From Saprospirales bacterium (lineage in GTDB: Bacteria > Bacteroidota > Bacteroidia > Chitinophagales > Saprospiraceae): 64,000 nucleotides of DNA. The translations under genes and the position numbers were made by a program. The stretch is taken from contig PAAY01000041.1 of the NCBI GenBank assembly GCA_002698985.1, forward strand, positions 1-64,000, written 5' to 3'. Below, in pieces: positions 36,573 to 45,297 of this stretch. Position 1 is the first letter of the stretch. The number at the start of each line of letters is the position of its first letter. The notes beneath the pieces were generated by a model. It saw nothing but the letters and a program-made list of their open reading frames with translations. It searched no databases and had not been told where the DNA came from.

Positions 36573-38198
36573 ATGCGTACTCCCACTTCACACAAAACCA
36601 TCGTTCAAAAAGCCGGCATTTTTCTCTTCACAACGGCTTTGTTGGTGTTTACGGCTTCGCTGTTCTTCACCAGCTTCCGACTGGACCAGAACGCCGTGCA
36701 AACAGCCATCAACAACGATTACCACTGGCAATTCATCGAGCCTGAGCTGAAACCCCTCGAGGGGCAGGAATACGGCAATGTGTTCAGCTTCATGTCAGCC
36801 TACAATGCAGCCATGTACCAGGCGCAAACGGCTGTGAAAAACGATGTGGAGGGCAAGCTGGGCCTCACCACCAACGACGGAGAATACTGGAACAAGGTAT
36901 TGCAGGACTACGCCGTCAAAAGCTCCCGTTTTGCCGTGGCCAAAGCCTCTGCCGGCGGATTGCTGCCGGGCAACCTCTGGTTGTTTTTTGCGCTGAGCTT
37001 CGGAATGGGCATACTGGGGGCTTTCCTGTACATACTGCCCAAATTGCGCGAACTGCCCGGTATCAAAAACAACGGCATTTTCCACAGTAAGCTGCACAAC
37101 AGGGGCTGGTTGGGCATCGCCCTTGGCACCTGGCTCATCGCCTTTTACATCCTGCTCTATTTTTATCCCGAATACCTGGTCAGCTGGACCATCCTGGCTG
37201 ACCCTGTGAGCAAAGCGCTGAATGGCGGCCCGGCGAGCCAGTGGTTTTTATACGGCTTCCTGTACACCATAGCCATTCTGGTGATGGGCGTGCGCATGAT
37301 GATCAAGTACCGCCACAATCCTTACCAGTTGTTCCGCACGGCATCGGTCATGTTTTTCCAGACGGCCTTTGCCTTTCTCATTCCGCAAGTGATGCAGGCG
37401 CTGAACATGCCGGCCCATGACCTCAAAAACATCTGGCCGCTCGATTATAGCTTCTTTTACGAGTACCGCCTGAATGAACTCATCAACAACGGCACACTGG
37501 GCCTGGTCATGCTCTTTTGGGGCATTGCCCTCATCATCATTGGCGTGCCGCTTTTTACTTTTTTCTTCGGCAAACGCTGGTACTGCTCCTGGGTGTGCGG
37601 CTGCGGCGGGCTGGCAGAAACCCTTGGCGACCCCTTCCGCCAACTTTCCGACAAAAGGCTGAAAGCCTGGAAAATAGAACGCTACCTTATCCACGGCGTA
37701 CTGGTCTTTGCAGTGGTGATGACCGCTCTGGTGCTGTACACCTATTTCTCAGGCTCCTCACGGGTACTCTTTCTGGACAGCTACACCGTGCGCGGTTGGT
37801 ATGGCTTTGCCATCGGCAGCATCTTTGCCGGGGTGGTAGGCACGGGCTTTTACCCCTTGATGGGCAACCGGGTGTGGTGCCGCTTTGGCTGCCCGCTGGC
37901 GGCCTACCTGGGCATTGTGCAGCGCTTCCGCAGCCGCTTCCGCATCACCGTCAACGGCGGGCAATGCATCTCCTGCGGCAACTGTTCCACCTACTGTGAA
38001 ATGGGCATCGACGTACGGCACTACGCCCAGCGCGGGCAGGATGTGGTCCGTGCTTCCTGTGTGGGCTGCGGCATCTGCGCCGCCGTTTGCCCGAGGGGCG
38101 TCCTACGCCTGGAAAATGCCAGCGCCGACGTTGCGCAGCGAACCGAACAACTCAGGGTGATCCTGATAAAGGATGGAAAGGCTGTGTTGGCTGATTGA
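36573..38198 (+). CDS. NosR/NapH-like membrane ferredoxin (4Fe-4S)
   Basis: A 541-aa inner-membrane protein. There is an N-terminal helix, a periplasmic segment of about 40-125, then about seven further helices, and a C-terminal cytoplasmic domain with two 4Fe-4S motifs, CISCGNCSTYCEMGID and CVGCGICAAVCPRG. Between them lie the NapH/NosR-type loops WYCSWVCGCGG and WCRFGCPLAAYLG, which in NosR and CcoG-like proteins are redox Cys motifs. It probably moves electrons between the membrane quinone pool and the flavoprotein encoded just upstream. There are no nitrous oxide reductase or nitrate reductase genes here, so the terminal acceptor is unknown. Confidence 0.85.
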   Translation: MRTPTSHKTIVQKAGIFLFTTALLVFTASLFFTSFRLDQNAVQTAINNDYHWQFIEPELKPLEGQEYGNVFSFMSAYNAAMYQAQTAVKNDVEGKLGLTTNDGEYWNKVLQDYAVKSSRFAVAKASAGGLLPGNLWLFFALSFGMGILGAFLYILPKLRELPGIKNNGIFHSKLHNRGWLGIALGTWLIAFYILLYFYPEYLVSWTILADPVSKALNGGPASQWFLYGFLYTIAILVMGVRMMIKYRHNPYQLFRTASVMFFQTAFAFLIPQVMQALNMPAHDLKNIWPLDYSFFYEYRLNELINNGTLGLVMLFWGIALIIIGVPLFTFFFGKRWYCSWVCGCGGLAETLGDPFRQLSDKRLKAWKIERYLIHGVLVFAVVMTALVLYTYFSGSSRVLFLDSYTVRGWYGFAIGSIFAGVVGTGFYPLMGNRVWCRFGCPLAAYLGIVQRFRSRFRITVNGGQCISCGNCSTYCEMGIDVRHYAQRGQDVVRASCVGCGICAAVCPRGVLRLENASADVAQRTEQLRVILIKDGKAVLAD

Positions 38199-38248
38199 GG
38201 AGACCGGGCTGTTTTTTCTGCAATTATTCTCATCATTTGGATTTGTTT

Positions 38249-38256
38249 TACTTTTG
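38249..38256 (+). promoter_or_regulatory. Predicted -7 promoter box of the small ORF / CNNM unit
   Basis: TACTTTTG, a full match to TAnnTTTG, 51 bp after the NosR-like stop codon and 61 bp before the small ORF at 38317. No clear -33 element. Confidence 0.45.
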
Positions 38257-38316
38257 CACTTTCTTGCACAACACAGCAAGAACCACATTCACATAAAGTG
38301 TCTTAACTCCGTAAAA

Positions 38317-38484
38317 ATGGATCCTTCCAATTCGATGAGTTCTGAAAGCGATGGTGTCCGGCGCCCGCCGGCTTTTTATATCATCCCTCATCGTCGCAAG
38401 CTGTTTTGCAAGCCCTTCCACAACCCTGTAATTGCTGCCATGCAGCAATGCAACTGCTATTCACCAATTGCTGAGCGCAGATGA
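38317..38484 (+). CDS. Possible 55-aa leader ORF coupled to the CNNM/CorC gene
   Basis: An ATG at 38317 opens a 55-codon frame whose TGA overlaps the ATG of the next gene (ATGA at 38481-38484), the classic arrangement for translational coupling. The peptide is basic and has a Cys-containing end (AAMQQCNCYSPIAERR), with no signal or membrane segment. A promoter box lies 61 bp upstream. It is either a true small protein or a leader peptide controlling the magnesium/cobalt-type protein downstream; with no family recognised, the coding call stays tentative. Confidence 0.4.
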   Translation: MDPSNSMSSESDGVRRPPAFYIIPHRRKLFCKPFHNPVIAAMQQCNCYSPIAERR

Positions 38485-39797
38485 TATTTGACGTATTCAT
38501 TGCGGTCTTTCTGGTATTGCTGAACGGATTTTTCGTTGCTGCTGAGTTTGCCATCGTCAAGGTGAGGATGTCGGAGCTGGCCGTCAAATCAGAGAAGAAC
38601 TACACCGCCAAGATGGCTGCCAACGTGGTGAAAAACCTCGACAACTACCTGGCCGCCACACAGCTCGGCATCACCCTGGCCAGCCTGGGTCTTGGTTGGA
38701 TTGGAGAGCCCATCGTCGCAAAATGGATAATGGGTCTGATGGATTTACTGGGCATCCCCCTGTCAGAAGAGATGAGCCACAACATCGCTCTGCCGGTGGC
38801 CTTTGCCACCATTACGGTGCTGCACATTGTATTTGGCGAGCTGGCTCCAAAATCGCTGGCCATACGCTACCCCTACCAGACCACCATCACTGTGGCTTTG
38901 CCATTGCGCTTCTTCCACATCATTTTCCGGCCCTTCATCTGGTTATTGAATGGCTTCGCAAATTTCATCCTGCGATTGATAGGTATCGATCCGATACCAC
39001 ATACCGGCATCCACTCGGAAGATGAGCTGAAAATGATCATCGCAGAAAGTGCCGAAGGAGGCGCCATAGAGCCCGCCGAAAGGGAGCTCATCCAAAACGT
39101 CTTCGATTTCGACGACCGCTATGTGTGGCAAATCCTCAAGCCCCGCACGCACATTGCCGCCATTGCCGTTGACACCACCCTCGACGAGGCCATAGAATAC
39201 TGCCTGCAGGAAGGTTATTCCCGTTTCCCCGTTTACGAAGAGAGCATCGACCACATCCTCGGCTTCGTGCATACCAAAGACCTGCTGGCACTTTCACGCC
39301 AGAAAAACGGCAAGAAACAGATCAAAGACATTCTGCGGCCGGTGCTGTATGTGTCGTCAAACAAAAAGGTGAGCCACCTGCTCCGGCAGTTCCAGAAAGA
39401 GCATGCACAACTGGCCGTGGTGGTAAATGAATTTGGCGGCACAGTCGGGCTGGTCACCCTGGAGGATATCATCGAAGAACTGGTTGGAGAAATCCAGGAC
39501 GAGTACGACACCGAAGCCCCCATCGTGGAAAAAACCGGGGAAAACACCTACCGAATACAGGCCCAGAACCCCCTGGACGAGATCAACGAGTTTCTACCAC
39601 AGCACTTCCCCGAAAGCGACGACTATCATACCCTTTCTGGCCTCCTCTTACAGGTGAGCGAAAACATTCCCGAAGAAGGCGATGTGATCCTACTTGAAAA
39701 TTGCGAAGTGAAGATCATCAAGATGTTCCAGGCCAGCCCGGAACTGGTGGAAGTGCACTACCTGGAGCCCACCGTTGAAGAGGAACAGGAGGGTTAG
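38481..39797 (+). CDS. CNNM/CorC (HlyC) family membrane protein with DUF21 and CBS domains
   Basis: A 438-aa protein. Residues of about 1-190 are the DUF21 membrane domain (LLNGFFVAAEFAIVKVR, QLGITLASLGLGWIGEP, VFGELAPKSLAIRYP). Residues of about 205-335 are a CBS pair (RTHIAAIAVDTTLDEAIEY, VVVNEFGGTVGLVTLEDII). The end is a CorC_HlyC domain. Homologues are linked to Mg2+/Co2+ export and resistance. The old name hemolysin is misleading. Its start overlaps the stop of a 55-codon ORF, and a 52-bp palindrome follows it. Confidence 0.92.
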   Translation: MIFDVFIAVFLVLLNGFFVAAEFAIVKVRMSELAVKSEKNYTAKMAANVVKNLDNYLAATQLGITLASLGLGWIGEPIVAKWIMGLMDLLGIPLSEEMSHNIALPVAFATITVLHIVFGELAPKSLAIRYPYQTTITVALPLRFFHIIFRPFIWLLNGFANFILRLIGIDPIPHTGIHSEDELKMIIAESAEGGAIEPAERELIQNVFDFDDRYVWQILKPRTHIAAIAVDTTLDEAIEYCLQEGYSRFPVYEESIDHILGFVHTKDLLALSRQKNGKKQIKDILRPVLYVSSNKKVSHLLRQFQKEHAQLAVVVNEFGGTVGLVTLEDIIEELVGEIQDEYDTEAPIVEKTGENTYRIQAQNPLDEINEFLPQHFPESDDYHTLSGLLLQVSENIPEEGDVILLENCEVKIIKMFQASPELVEVHYLEPTVEEEQEG

Positions 39798-39829
39798 AAA
39801 AAGTAGGTGACAGAGCGCTTACAGGCACT

Positions 39830-39881
39830 TTTCAGAGTATAATCAGAAATTCTCCGGAGAATTTCTGATTATACTCTGAAA
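39830..39881. terminator. 52-bp perfect palindrome between convergent genes (bidirectional terminator or cruciform)
   Basis: Bases 39830-39855 are exactly complementary to 39856-39881: 26-bp arms, no spacer, centre TCTCCGGAGA. It lies 32 bp after the CNNM stop and 40 bp before the GGT stop (minus). Both transcripts would form the same hairpin; neither side has a long T-run, so a standard intrinsic terminator is likely but not certain. Confidence 0.8.
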
Positions 39882-39921
39882 TCTTACCGTTTTTCGGCTT
39901 ACTCCAACCATTCAGCCTTGC

Positions 39922-41805
39922 TTACCATCCAATGCCGTAATCCTCTCCATGGTTGGAAGAACCACCCCACATGGTGCCGTTTTTCCAGTCGAAATAAATG
40001 GCGTTGATGGGTCCCGAAGTGCGCTGGGAATCCTCCAGCCGGTAGCCCTTTTTGCGGAGCATGCTTCTCACCCAGGGCGGTGTCTGTTCCTGAATGAGCA
40101 TGACGCCAGGACGGATCTCATGATCACCGAAGCTGCCCCGGAGCTGGAAAGTATTGATGTTGGCGGCTTCGCAGGCTTCCTGCACGTTCATCCCCCACTC
40201 CACCACATTGAGGAAAAACTGGAGGAGGTTTTGGTCCTGGCTGTCGCCACCCTGTACGGCAAAGGCCAGGTAAGGTTTGCCGTCTTTCAGAGCCAGGGTC
40301 GGAGTCAGGGTTGCACGGGGGCGTTTTCCCGGTTCCACAACATTGAAGGGGTTTTCTTCTTCTTTCAGCACAAAGCTCTGCATGCGCTGGCTCAGTCCGA
40401 CTCCGGTACGGCCGGCAACCACTGCAGGAATCCAACCACCGCTGGGCGTCATTGAAACGATCCAGCCTTCTTTATCGGCGGTGACCACCGTGGTGGTTCC
40501 GTAGTAAAACTCCTCTCCTTCTGGAAATTCAAAATCGTCGTCAAAACGAGGCGGTTCGGCACTGGACATCTCGTCGTTCCACTTCTCGATGAGGTCCAGG
40601 TAGGGATTCACCTCATTCTGGAACGGGTACGGATCGCCGGGCTTCACATTGGTGCTGTTCTTCTCCCAGTCGATCAGTTTGAGGCGCTCTTTGGCGTACT
40701 CTTTCGACAACAAACCTTTGATAGGTTCTGCCGGAGGAAAGTAAGGGTCGCCGTAGTAGAAATCCCGGTCGGCAAAAGCCAGGTTCATCACCTGGTAAAG
40801 GGCGTGCATGTACTTTGCCGAATTGTACTCCATGCAGCCCATGTCCAGTTGTTCCAGCATGTTGAGGGCCTGGAGCATCACGGGGCTTTGCACCCAACTG
40901 GTCAGCTTGTACACTTCGATTCCTTTGTAATTCACATGGAGCGGCTCCTCGATGTACACCTTCCAGTTGGCCAGGTCTTCTTTGGTGATCAGGCCCCCTT
41001 CTTCCTGCACGCCTCTGACAAATTCGTCGGCAATGTCACCTTTGTAAAAGCGGTCGTAAGCAGCGTAAATGGCCTCTTTCCGACTCTTGCCCTGTGCCAG
41101 GGCTTCCTGTTCGGCGTCCACCATTTTCTGTAGGGTGCTCAGCAGGTCGAGCTGTTTGAAAATTTCACCCGGATAGGGTGCCTCACGCTCTTCATCACCC
41201 AGGTGGGGAAGGAAGATTTCCCGGGAATACTTCCACTTTTTGATGCGCTCTTTCTGGCGCTCGATGGAATTGGCAGCCTGGGCTTCAATTGGATATCCGG
41301 CGGCCATTTCCATGGCAGGGGCCAGCACTTCTTTCAGACTCATGGTGCCGTACTCGGCCAGCATGGTCAGCAGGCCGCCGGGGGTCCCCGGGGTTACAGC
41401 TGCCAATGGGCCGTATTGCGGCGGGTATTTCATGTCCTTTTCGAGAAAAAACTCCGCTGTTGCGCCGGTAGGCGCTACGCCGAGCGCATTGATGCCGATG
41501 ACTTCACCGGTGTTGGGATTGTAAATGAGCGCCTGGGTTTCACCGCCCCAGCTGAGCACATCCCACATGGTGCAGGTGGTGGCCAGCATGGCGCAGGCTG
41601 CATCCACGGCGTTGCCGCCCTGCTGAAAAATGCGGGCTCCAGATGTGGCAGCCAGGGGTTTGCCGGTAATGGCCAGCCACTCTTTGGCGTGCAGCACTGG
41701 TTTCTGCGTTCGCTGGGCATTTGACACGACAGGAAGGGTCAAGGCAAAGACCAGGAATAAAATAACGAGCGTGCAATTGGAAACAGTTCGGGTTTGCTTT
41801 TTCAT
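39922..41805 (-). CDS. Gamma-glutamyltransferase family protein, exported
   Basis: A 627-aa Ntn-hydrolase precursor with signal peptide ending VVSNAQ. Family motifs: an N-terminal GNAVDAACAMLATTC, then PGTPGGLLTMLAEYG, and the processing/catalytic Thr region YYGTTTVVTADKEG; near the end, AVQGGDSQDQNLLQFFLNVV. The proenzyme should cut itself before the Thr to give large and small subunits in the periplasm, acting on glutathione or other gamma-glutamyl compounds. The lid and substrate residues were not checked, so acylase-type activity is possible. It is convergent with the CNNM gene. Confidence 0.9.
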   Translation of the reverse strand: MKKQTRTVSNCTLVILFLVFALTLPVVSNAQRTQKPVLHAKEWLAITGKPLAATSGARIFQQGGNAVDAACAMLATTCTMWDVLSWGGETQALIYNPNTGEVIGINALGVAPTGATAEFFLEKDMKYPPQYGPLAAVTPGTPGGLLTMLAEYGTMSLKEVLAPAMEMAAGYPIEAQAANSIERQKERIKKWKYSREIFLPHLGDEEREAPYPGEIFKQLDLLSTLQKMVDAEQEALAQGKSRKEAIYAAYDRFYKGDIADEFVRGVQEEGGLITKEDLANWKVYIEEPLHVNYKGIEVYKLTSWVQSPVMLQALNMLEQLDMGCMEYNSAKYMHALYQVMNLAFADRDFYYGDPYFPPAEPIKGLLSKEYAKERLKLIDWEKNSTNVKPGDPYPFQNEVNPYLDLIEKWNDEMSSAEPPRFDDDFEFPEGEEFYYGTTTVVTADKEGWIVSMTPSGGWIPAVVAGRTGVGLSQRMQSFVLKEEENPFNVVEPGKRPRATLTPTLALKDGKPYLAFAVQGGDSQDQNLLQFFLNVVEWGMNVQEACEAANINTFQLRGSFGDHEIRPGVMLIQEQTPPWVRSMLRKKGYRLEDSQRTSGPINAIYFDWKNGTMWGGSSNHGEDYGIGW

Positions 41806-41918
41806 ACGTTCAGTTTTATCGGTTACAGCGGCCTTTGGGGGTGCCGAAAGGTAGTGATTTTGACAGATTCTGCCAGCCAGAGGCCGGGGAGAATAATCAC
41901 TGCCGTGATTCTAAACAG

Positions 41919-41953
41919 AACGGCCCCACCGTCTGGAAGACAGCGGGGCCGTT
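41919..41953 (-). terminator. Stem-loop terminator of the SulP gene
   Basis: AACGGCCCC (41919-41927) pairs with GGGGCCGTT (41945-41953), with an inner GTCT/AGAC pairing. Read on the minus strand it follows the SulP stop codon by 25 bp and is trailed by CTGTTT, a weak U-tract. Confidence 0.65.
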
Positions 41954-41978
41954 GCAATCAAAGCTTGCCGGTGGACAA

Positions 41979-43874
41979 TCAGGCATTGGCCTTCTCACTC
42001 ACCTGGCCACTTGCTTTCGAATTGCCATTCAGATGGCCCTTGAGCCAGTTCATGCAATCCGCAAAGGTTTCGAAGCAACGCTCTTTGGGTACCAGTCCCG
42101 GCACCAGGTTGAAGCGCTCGAACATTTCCTGGGGTTGGCCGTGAAGACCGACAAAAGCGATATCAATGCCGGCATCCTGCAACTCCTGAACGGCATCTTC
42201 CATGGCATAAAGGCCGGACTGATCTACGTATGGCACTTTGTCCAGCCTCAAAATTACCACCTTGACATCAGGCAAAGCCTTGATCATTTCCTGAAAACGG
42301 GATGCAAAGCCAAAAAACAAGGGCCCATCCAGGTGCTTTACATACACCTTGTCACCAAATTGGTTGAGGGTTTTCTCTTCGTCTTCCCAAGGCACTTCCC
42401 GGCTGAAATTCTTAATGGGTGCCATTTTGGTGCGGTTGTCAATCACGTCGGCAATTTTCTTCATAAAAATGATGGCAGCCAGAATGAAACCGGCCAAAAC
42501 AGCCTCTACCAATCCGACAAATACCGTCAAGCCCAGCACCAGCAGCATCACGATCACCTCGGCACGGGGCCACCATTTCAGGTGACGCAGGCCTCTCCAG
42601 TCCATCACGCCAATTCCGACGCTGATAAGAATACCCGCCAACACTGCCGCAGGCACCTTGCTGGCCACCGGCCCCAAACTGAGCAATACCACCAGCAGCA
42701 ACAATCCTGCGATCATTCCCGACAGGCGGGTTTTACCACCGGCTTCGATGTTCACAACGGTTCGAATGGTGGCTCCGGCACCGGGTATGCCGCCAAAGAA
42801 TGCTGCAATAGAGTTGCCGATACCCTGGCCGAACAACTCCTGATCGGGGTTGTGCCGGGTCTTGGTAAGGTTGTCGGCCACCAGGGAGGTTAGAAGAGAG
42901 TCAATGGCTCCCAGCAAGGCCAGTGAAATGGCCATCGGCAAATAAGGCCATATCGTTCCGAAATCAACGGCCGAAATAAAGCCCAGATTTATTTCCGGGA
43001 ATCCGGAAGGTATGTCCCCGATGGTGCGGTAATCGGGCAAAAGGAAGAACGCCCCTGCCGAAATGACAATGAGTGCCACCAGGGAACTGGGCACCGCTTT
43101 CGTAATTCGCTTGAAGCCATAAATGATGATCAGGGTTAAAAGCACCATGATCAGGTCGGCGAGGTTGATGTTTCCGAGGGCTCTTGGCAACAACTTGATG
43201 GCCCCCATCACACCGGAAGCCTCTTTGCCTGCCAGGGCACGTGCCTCTGTCATGATATCCGCTTCCGTAATGTCCCTGGCCCTACGCACGGTTTCCTCAA
43301 AATCCTCCAAAACCAACAAATCTTCAGCGGCTTCCTGCAGGAGGATGCGTTCGAGGATTACTTCTTCCGCCAAGGGTTTGAACTCATTGACGAAGGCCAT
43401 GTCTTCCTTCGGGTAATAACCCAAGGCAGGAAGCAGTTGCGTGATCAAAATGATCACACCAATACCCGTCATGAAGCCGGAAACCACCGGCTGGGGTATG
43501 TACCGGATGTACTGCCCCACTTTTATCACACCCAGGGCAATCTGCATCAGGCCAGCCAGAAGGAAGACCATCAAAATGGCCGGCAGGGCCTTCTCGATGT
43601 CGCCTTCAAAATTGGCCATGATGCCTGCCACCACAACCATACTCACGGCGGTCATGGGAGCTGTGGGACCGGAAATCTGGGTATTGGTACCGCCGAACAA
43701 AGCGGCGAAAAAGCTGATAAATATGGCGCCATACAAACCAGCTGCTGCGCCAAGACCAGACTGCAGACCGAAGGCCAGCGCAAGCGGCAGGGCCACAATT
43801 CCAGCGGTGACTCCACCGAAGAGGTCACCCCGAAAATGTTTGAAGGTTATGTCCGGAATCAATTTGATTTTCAT
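41979..43874 (-). CDS. SulP family anion transporter with STAS domain (probable bicarbonate transporter)
   Basis: A 631-aa inner-membrane transporter; ATG 43874 gives the normal N-terminus (FRGDLFGGVTAGIVALPLAL). SulP motifs: GGTNTQISGPTAPMTAV, PQPVVSGFMTGIGVIILITQ and ELFGQGIGNSIAAFFGGIPG. An acidic insertion of about 80 residues (roughly 153-235, rich in Glu and Leu) separates two helices, longer than usual. Residues of about 500-610 are the STAS domain (PLFFGFASRFQEM, VDQSGLYAMED). A beta-carbonic anhydrase gene lies just upstream on the same strand, so bicarbonate rather than sulfate is the likely substrate; this is inference from context. Confidence 0.9.
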   Translation of the reverse strand: MKIKLIPDITFKHFRGDLFGGVTAGIVALPLALAFGLQSGLGAAAGLYGAIFISFFAALFGGTNTQISGPTAPMTAVSMVVVAGIMANFEGDIEKALPAILMVFLLAGLMQIALGVIKVGQYIRYIPQPVVSGFMTGIGVIILITQLLPALGYYPKEDMAFVNEFKPLAEEVILERILLQEAAEDLLVLEDFEETVRRARDITEADIMTEARALAGKEASGVMGAIKLLPRALGNINLADLIMVLLTLIIIYGFKRITKAVPSSLVALIVISAGAFFLLPDYRTIGDIPSGFPEINLGFISAVDFGTIWPYLPMAISLALLGAIDSLLTSLVADNLTKTRHNPDQELFGQGIGNSIAAFFGGIPGAGATIRTVVNIEAGGKTRLSGMIAGLLLLVVLLSLGPVASKVPAAVLAGILISVGIGVMDWRGLRHLKWWPRAEVIVMLLVLGLTVFVGLVEAVLAGFILAAIIFMKKIADVIDNRTKMAPIKNFSREVPWEDEEKTLNQFGDKVYVKHLDGPLFFGFASRFQEMIKALPDVKVVILRLDKVPYVDQSGLYAMEDAVQELQDAGIDIAFVGLHGQPQEMFERFNLVPGLVPKERCFETFADCMNWLKGHLNGNSKASGQVSEKANA

Positions 43875-43891
43875 TGTATTACAATTTAGGT

Positions 43892-44019
43892 TATACTCAA
43901 AACGAAGTGGTTTGGGCGGCGATCCCGAATCCCGAAATCCTTCGGGATCGGGACCCAAACTCCCAACCCTACTGAAGTTTAAATCTGGGTTTTTCCAAAA
44001 CTACTTCGACTTGGGTATA
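43892..44019. repeat. Long imperfect inverted repeat with nested hairpin between carbonic anhydrase and SulP genes
   Basis: Arms of about 24 bp (43892-43915 and 43996-44019; about 18 positions pair) enclose a perfect inner hairpin GATCCCGAA/TTCGGGATC (43921-43929 with 43941-43949). It lies in the 196-bp gap between two co-directional minus-strand genes, so it may be an attenuator, processing site or small mobile repeat. Confidence 0.55.
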
Positions 44020-44070
44020 GTCTCATTTTGTGAAAGTGAAAAGTTGAATTAGCCGAGGTCATCAGGTAAA

Positions 44071-44751
44071 TCATGCCGGGTACTTCACCTTCAGGTCACC
44101 AAAGCTGACCCTGCCGGTGGCCACATCGTACATGGCTCCTACCAGGCCGATTTTGCCCAGCTCATACAGATCGTTCAGCACGGGGCTGTCATTCAGTATC
44201 TGATCCATGGTGAGCTCCACGTTTTTTTGAGCTACACGATTTACGAAGTCTTTGTTAGCAGAACTGCGGTCTTCTCCAGGTTTTGTTGGAGTTCCATCAA
44301 CCGCTGGAGCCAGCTTTTTTAGCATCTCGGTCAGGTTGCCAAGTTCTACATGATCACAGGCGCCCTTGACGGCTCCGCAGGAGGTATGCCCCATTACGAC
44401 GATGAGCTTTGAACCGGCTACGGCACAGGCAAACTCCATACTACCAAGAATGTCGGTGTTCACAAAGTTTCCGGCAATTCGGGCATTGAATACATCACCT
44501 ACGCTTTGGTCAAATACGATCTCAGTTGGAATACGGGAGTCTATGCAACTGAGTATCACAGCAAAAGGATACTGGCCATTGGCCGTGGCTTCAACATTCG
44601 CCAAATGGTCATGTGCATGAGGGCTTTGATCCACAAATCTGGCATTGCCTGCTTTTAGCAATTCAAGACAATCCTGCGGAGACAGTGCTTGCTGCACTTC
44701 CGGCGTCATGTGAGGTGGGTTCTTCGGATCGATTGTGATATTATTGGTCAT
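44071..44751 (-). CDS. Beta-class carbonic anhydrase
   Basis: A 226-aa zinc enzyme interconverting CO2 and bicarbonate. Zinc ligands and catalytic Asp are visible: Cys69 and Asp71 in LSCIDSR, His122 and Cys125 in GHTSCGAVKG. No signal peptide, so it is cytoplasmic. A short insertion after the second zinc motif (PTKPGEDRSSANKD) is typical of Bacteroidota members. It precedes the SulP gene on the same strand, a recurring pairing in bacteria for bicarbonate uptake. Confidence 0.94.
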   Translation of the reverse strand: MTNNITIDPKNPPHMTPEVQQALSPQDCLELLKAGNARFVDQSPHAHDHLANVEATANGQYPFAVILSCIDSRIPTEIVFDQSVGDVFNARIAGNFVNTDILGSMEFACAVAGSKLIVVMGHTSCGAVKGACDHVELGNLTEMLKKLAPAVDGTPTKPGEDRSSANKDFVNRVAQKNVELTMDQILNDSPVLNDLYELGKIGLVGAMYDVATGRVSFGDLKVKYPA

Positions 44752-44938
44752 GTCAGAATGGTTTTAATTTGTGTCTTCGCAAAAGGACGATGGCATGCTG
44801 TCAAAACAAGCTCTATCAGACCTGAATTTCAGGCGATTGAAACTTGTTGCTCACACCTGTCGTCTTCCTTTTCCGAAGATCGGCATTGATTAAGAAAAGA
44901 TGGAAAGTGGTTGAAGTAGATTAGCTGTCAAAACTTGA

Positions 44939-45268
44939 TCAGCATTCCGGAGGAGGGGTAGGCACCTGAAGTACATGGGTTTCCCAGTATTCAGGGTGAT
45001 CCTGTAGATAATGCTCGATTGAAAAGGACATTCCACTGAGGAGTTCAACGGAAGTCAGGATTTTGCTATCCTGAAAGGTATCCAGCTTGGTTTTATCGTC
45101 ACCGGCCTGGTTCCCTTCCTGTTCAATGTTGAACATCAGACTTTCACTTTCAAATACCAGGTCGGTAAGATTGTACAAACCCAGACCTGAATACAGCACA
45201 CTCACCAGCGCAAGAACTGCGAAGGTGCGGCTAAATTTTTGAAGTGATTGAGAAAAGTATAAGGTCAT
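44939..45268 (-). CDS. Small single-pass membrane or exported protein, unknown
   Basis: A 109-aa protein with one hydrophobic segment near the N-terminus (TFAVLALVSVLYSGLGLY) and an acidic, soluble remainder ending PTPPPEC. No family recognised. A perfect promoter box TACCTTTG (minus, 45290-45297) lies 22 bp upstream of its ATG, which supports it as a real gene. It is followed after 187 bp by the carbonic anhydrase gene. Confidence 0.6.
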   Translation of the reverse strand: MTLYFSQSLQKFSRTFAVLALVSVLYSGLGLYNLTDLVFESESLMFNIEQEGNQAGDDKTKLDTFQDSKILTSVELLSGMSFSIEHYLQDHPEYWETHVLQVPTPPPEC

Positions 45269-45289
45269 AAATGTTCTCTAAACAGGGCT

Positions 45290-45297
45290 CAAAGGTA
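45290..45297 (-). promoter_or_regulatory. Predicted -7 promoter box
   Basis: Minus strand TACCTTTG, 22 bp before the ATG of the 109-aa protein gene. No clear -33 TTTG. Confidence 0.5.

Noticed and set aside
36573-38198. nosR of a nitrous oxide reductase operon
   Set aside because: There are no nosZ, nosD, nosF, nosY or nosL genes in the window, and no FMN-binding motif of true NosR was recognised in the short periplasmic segment.
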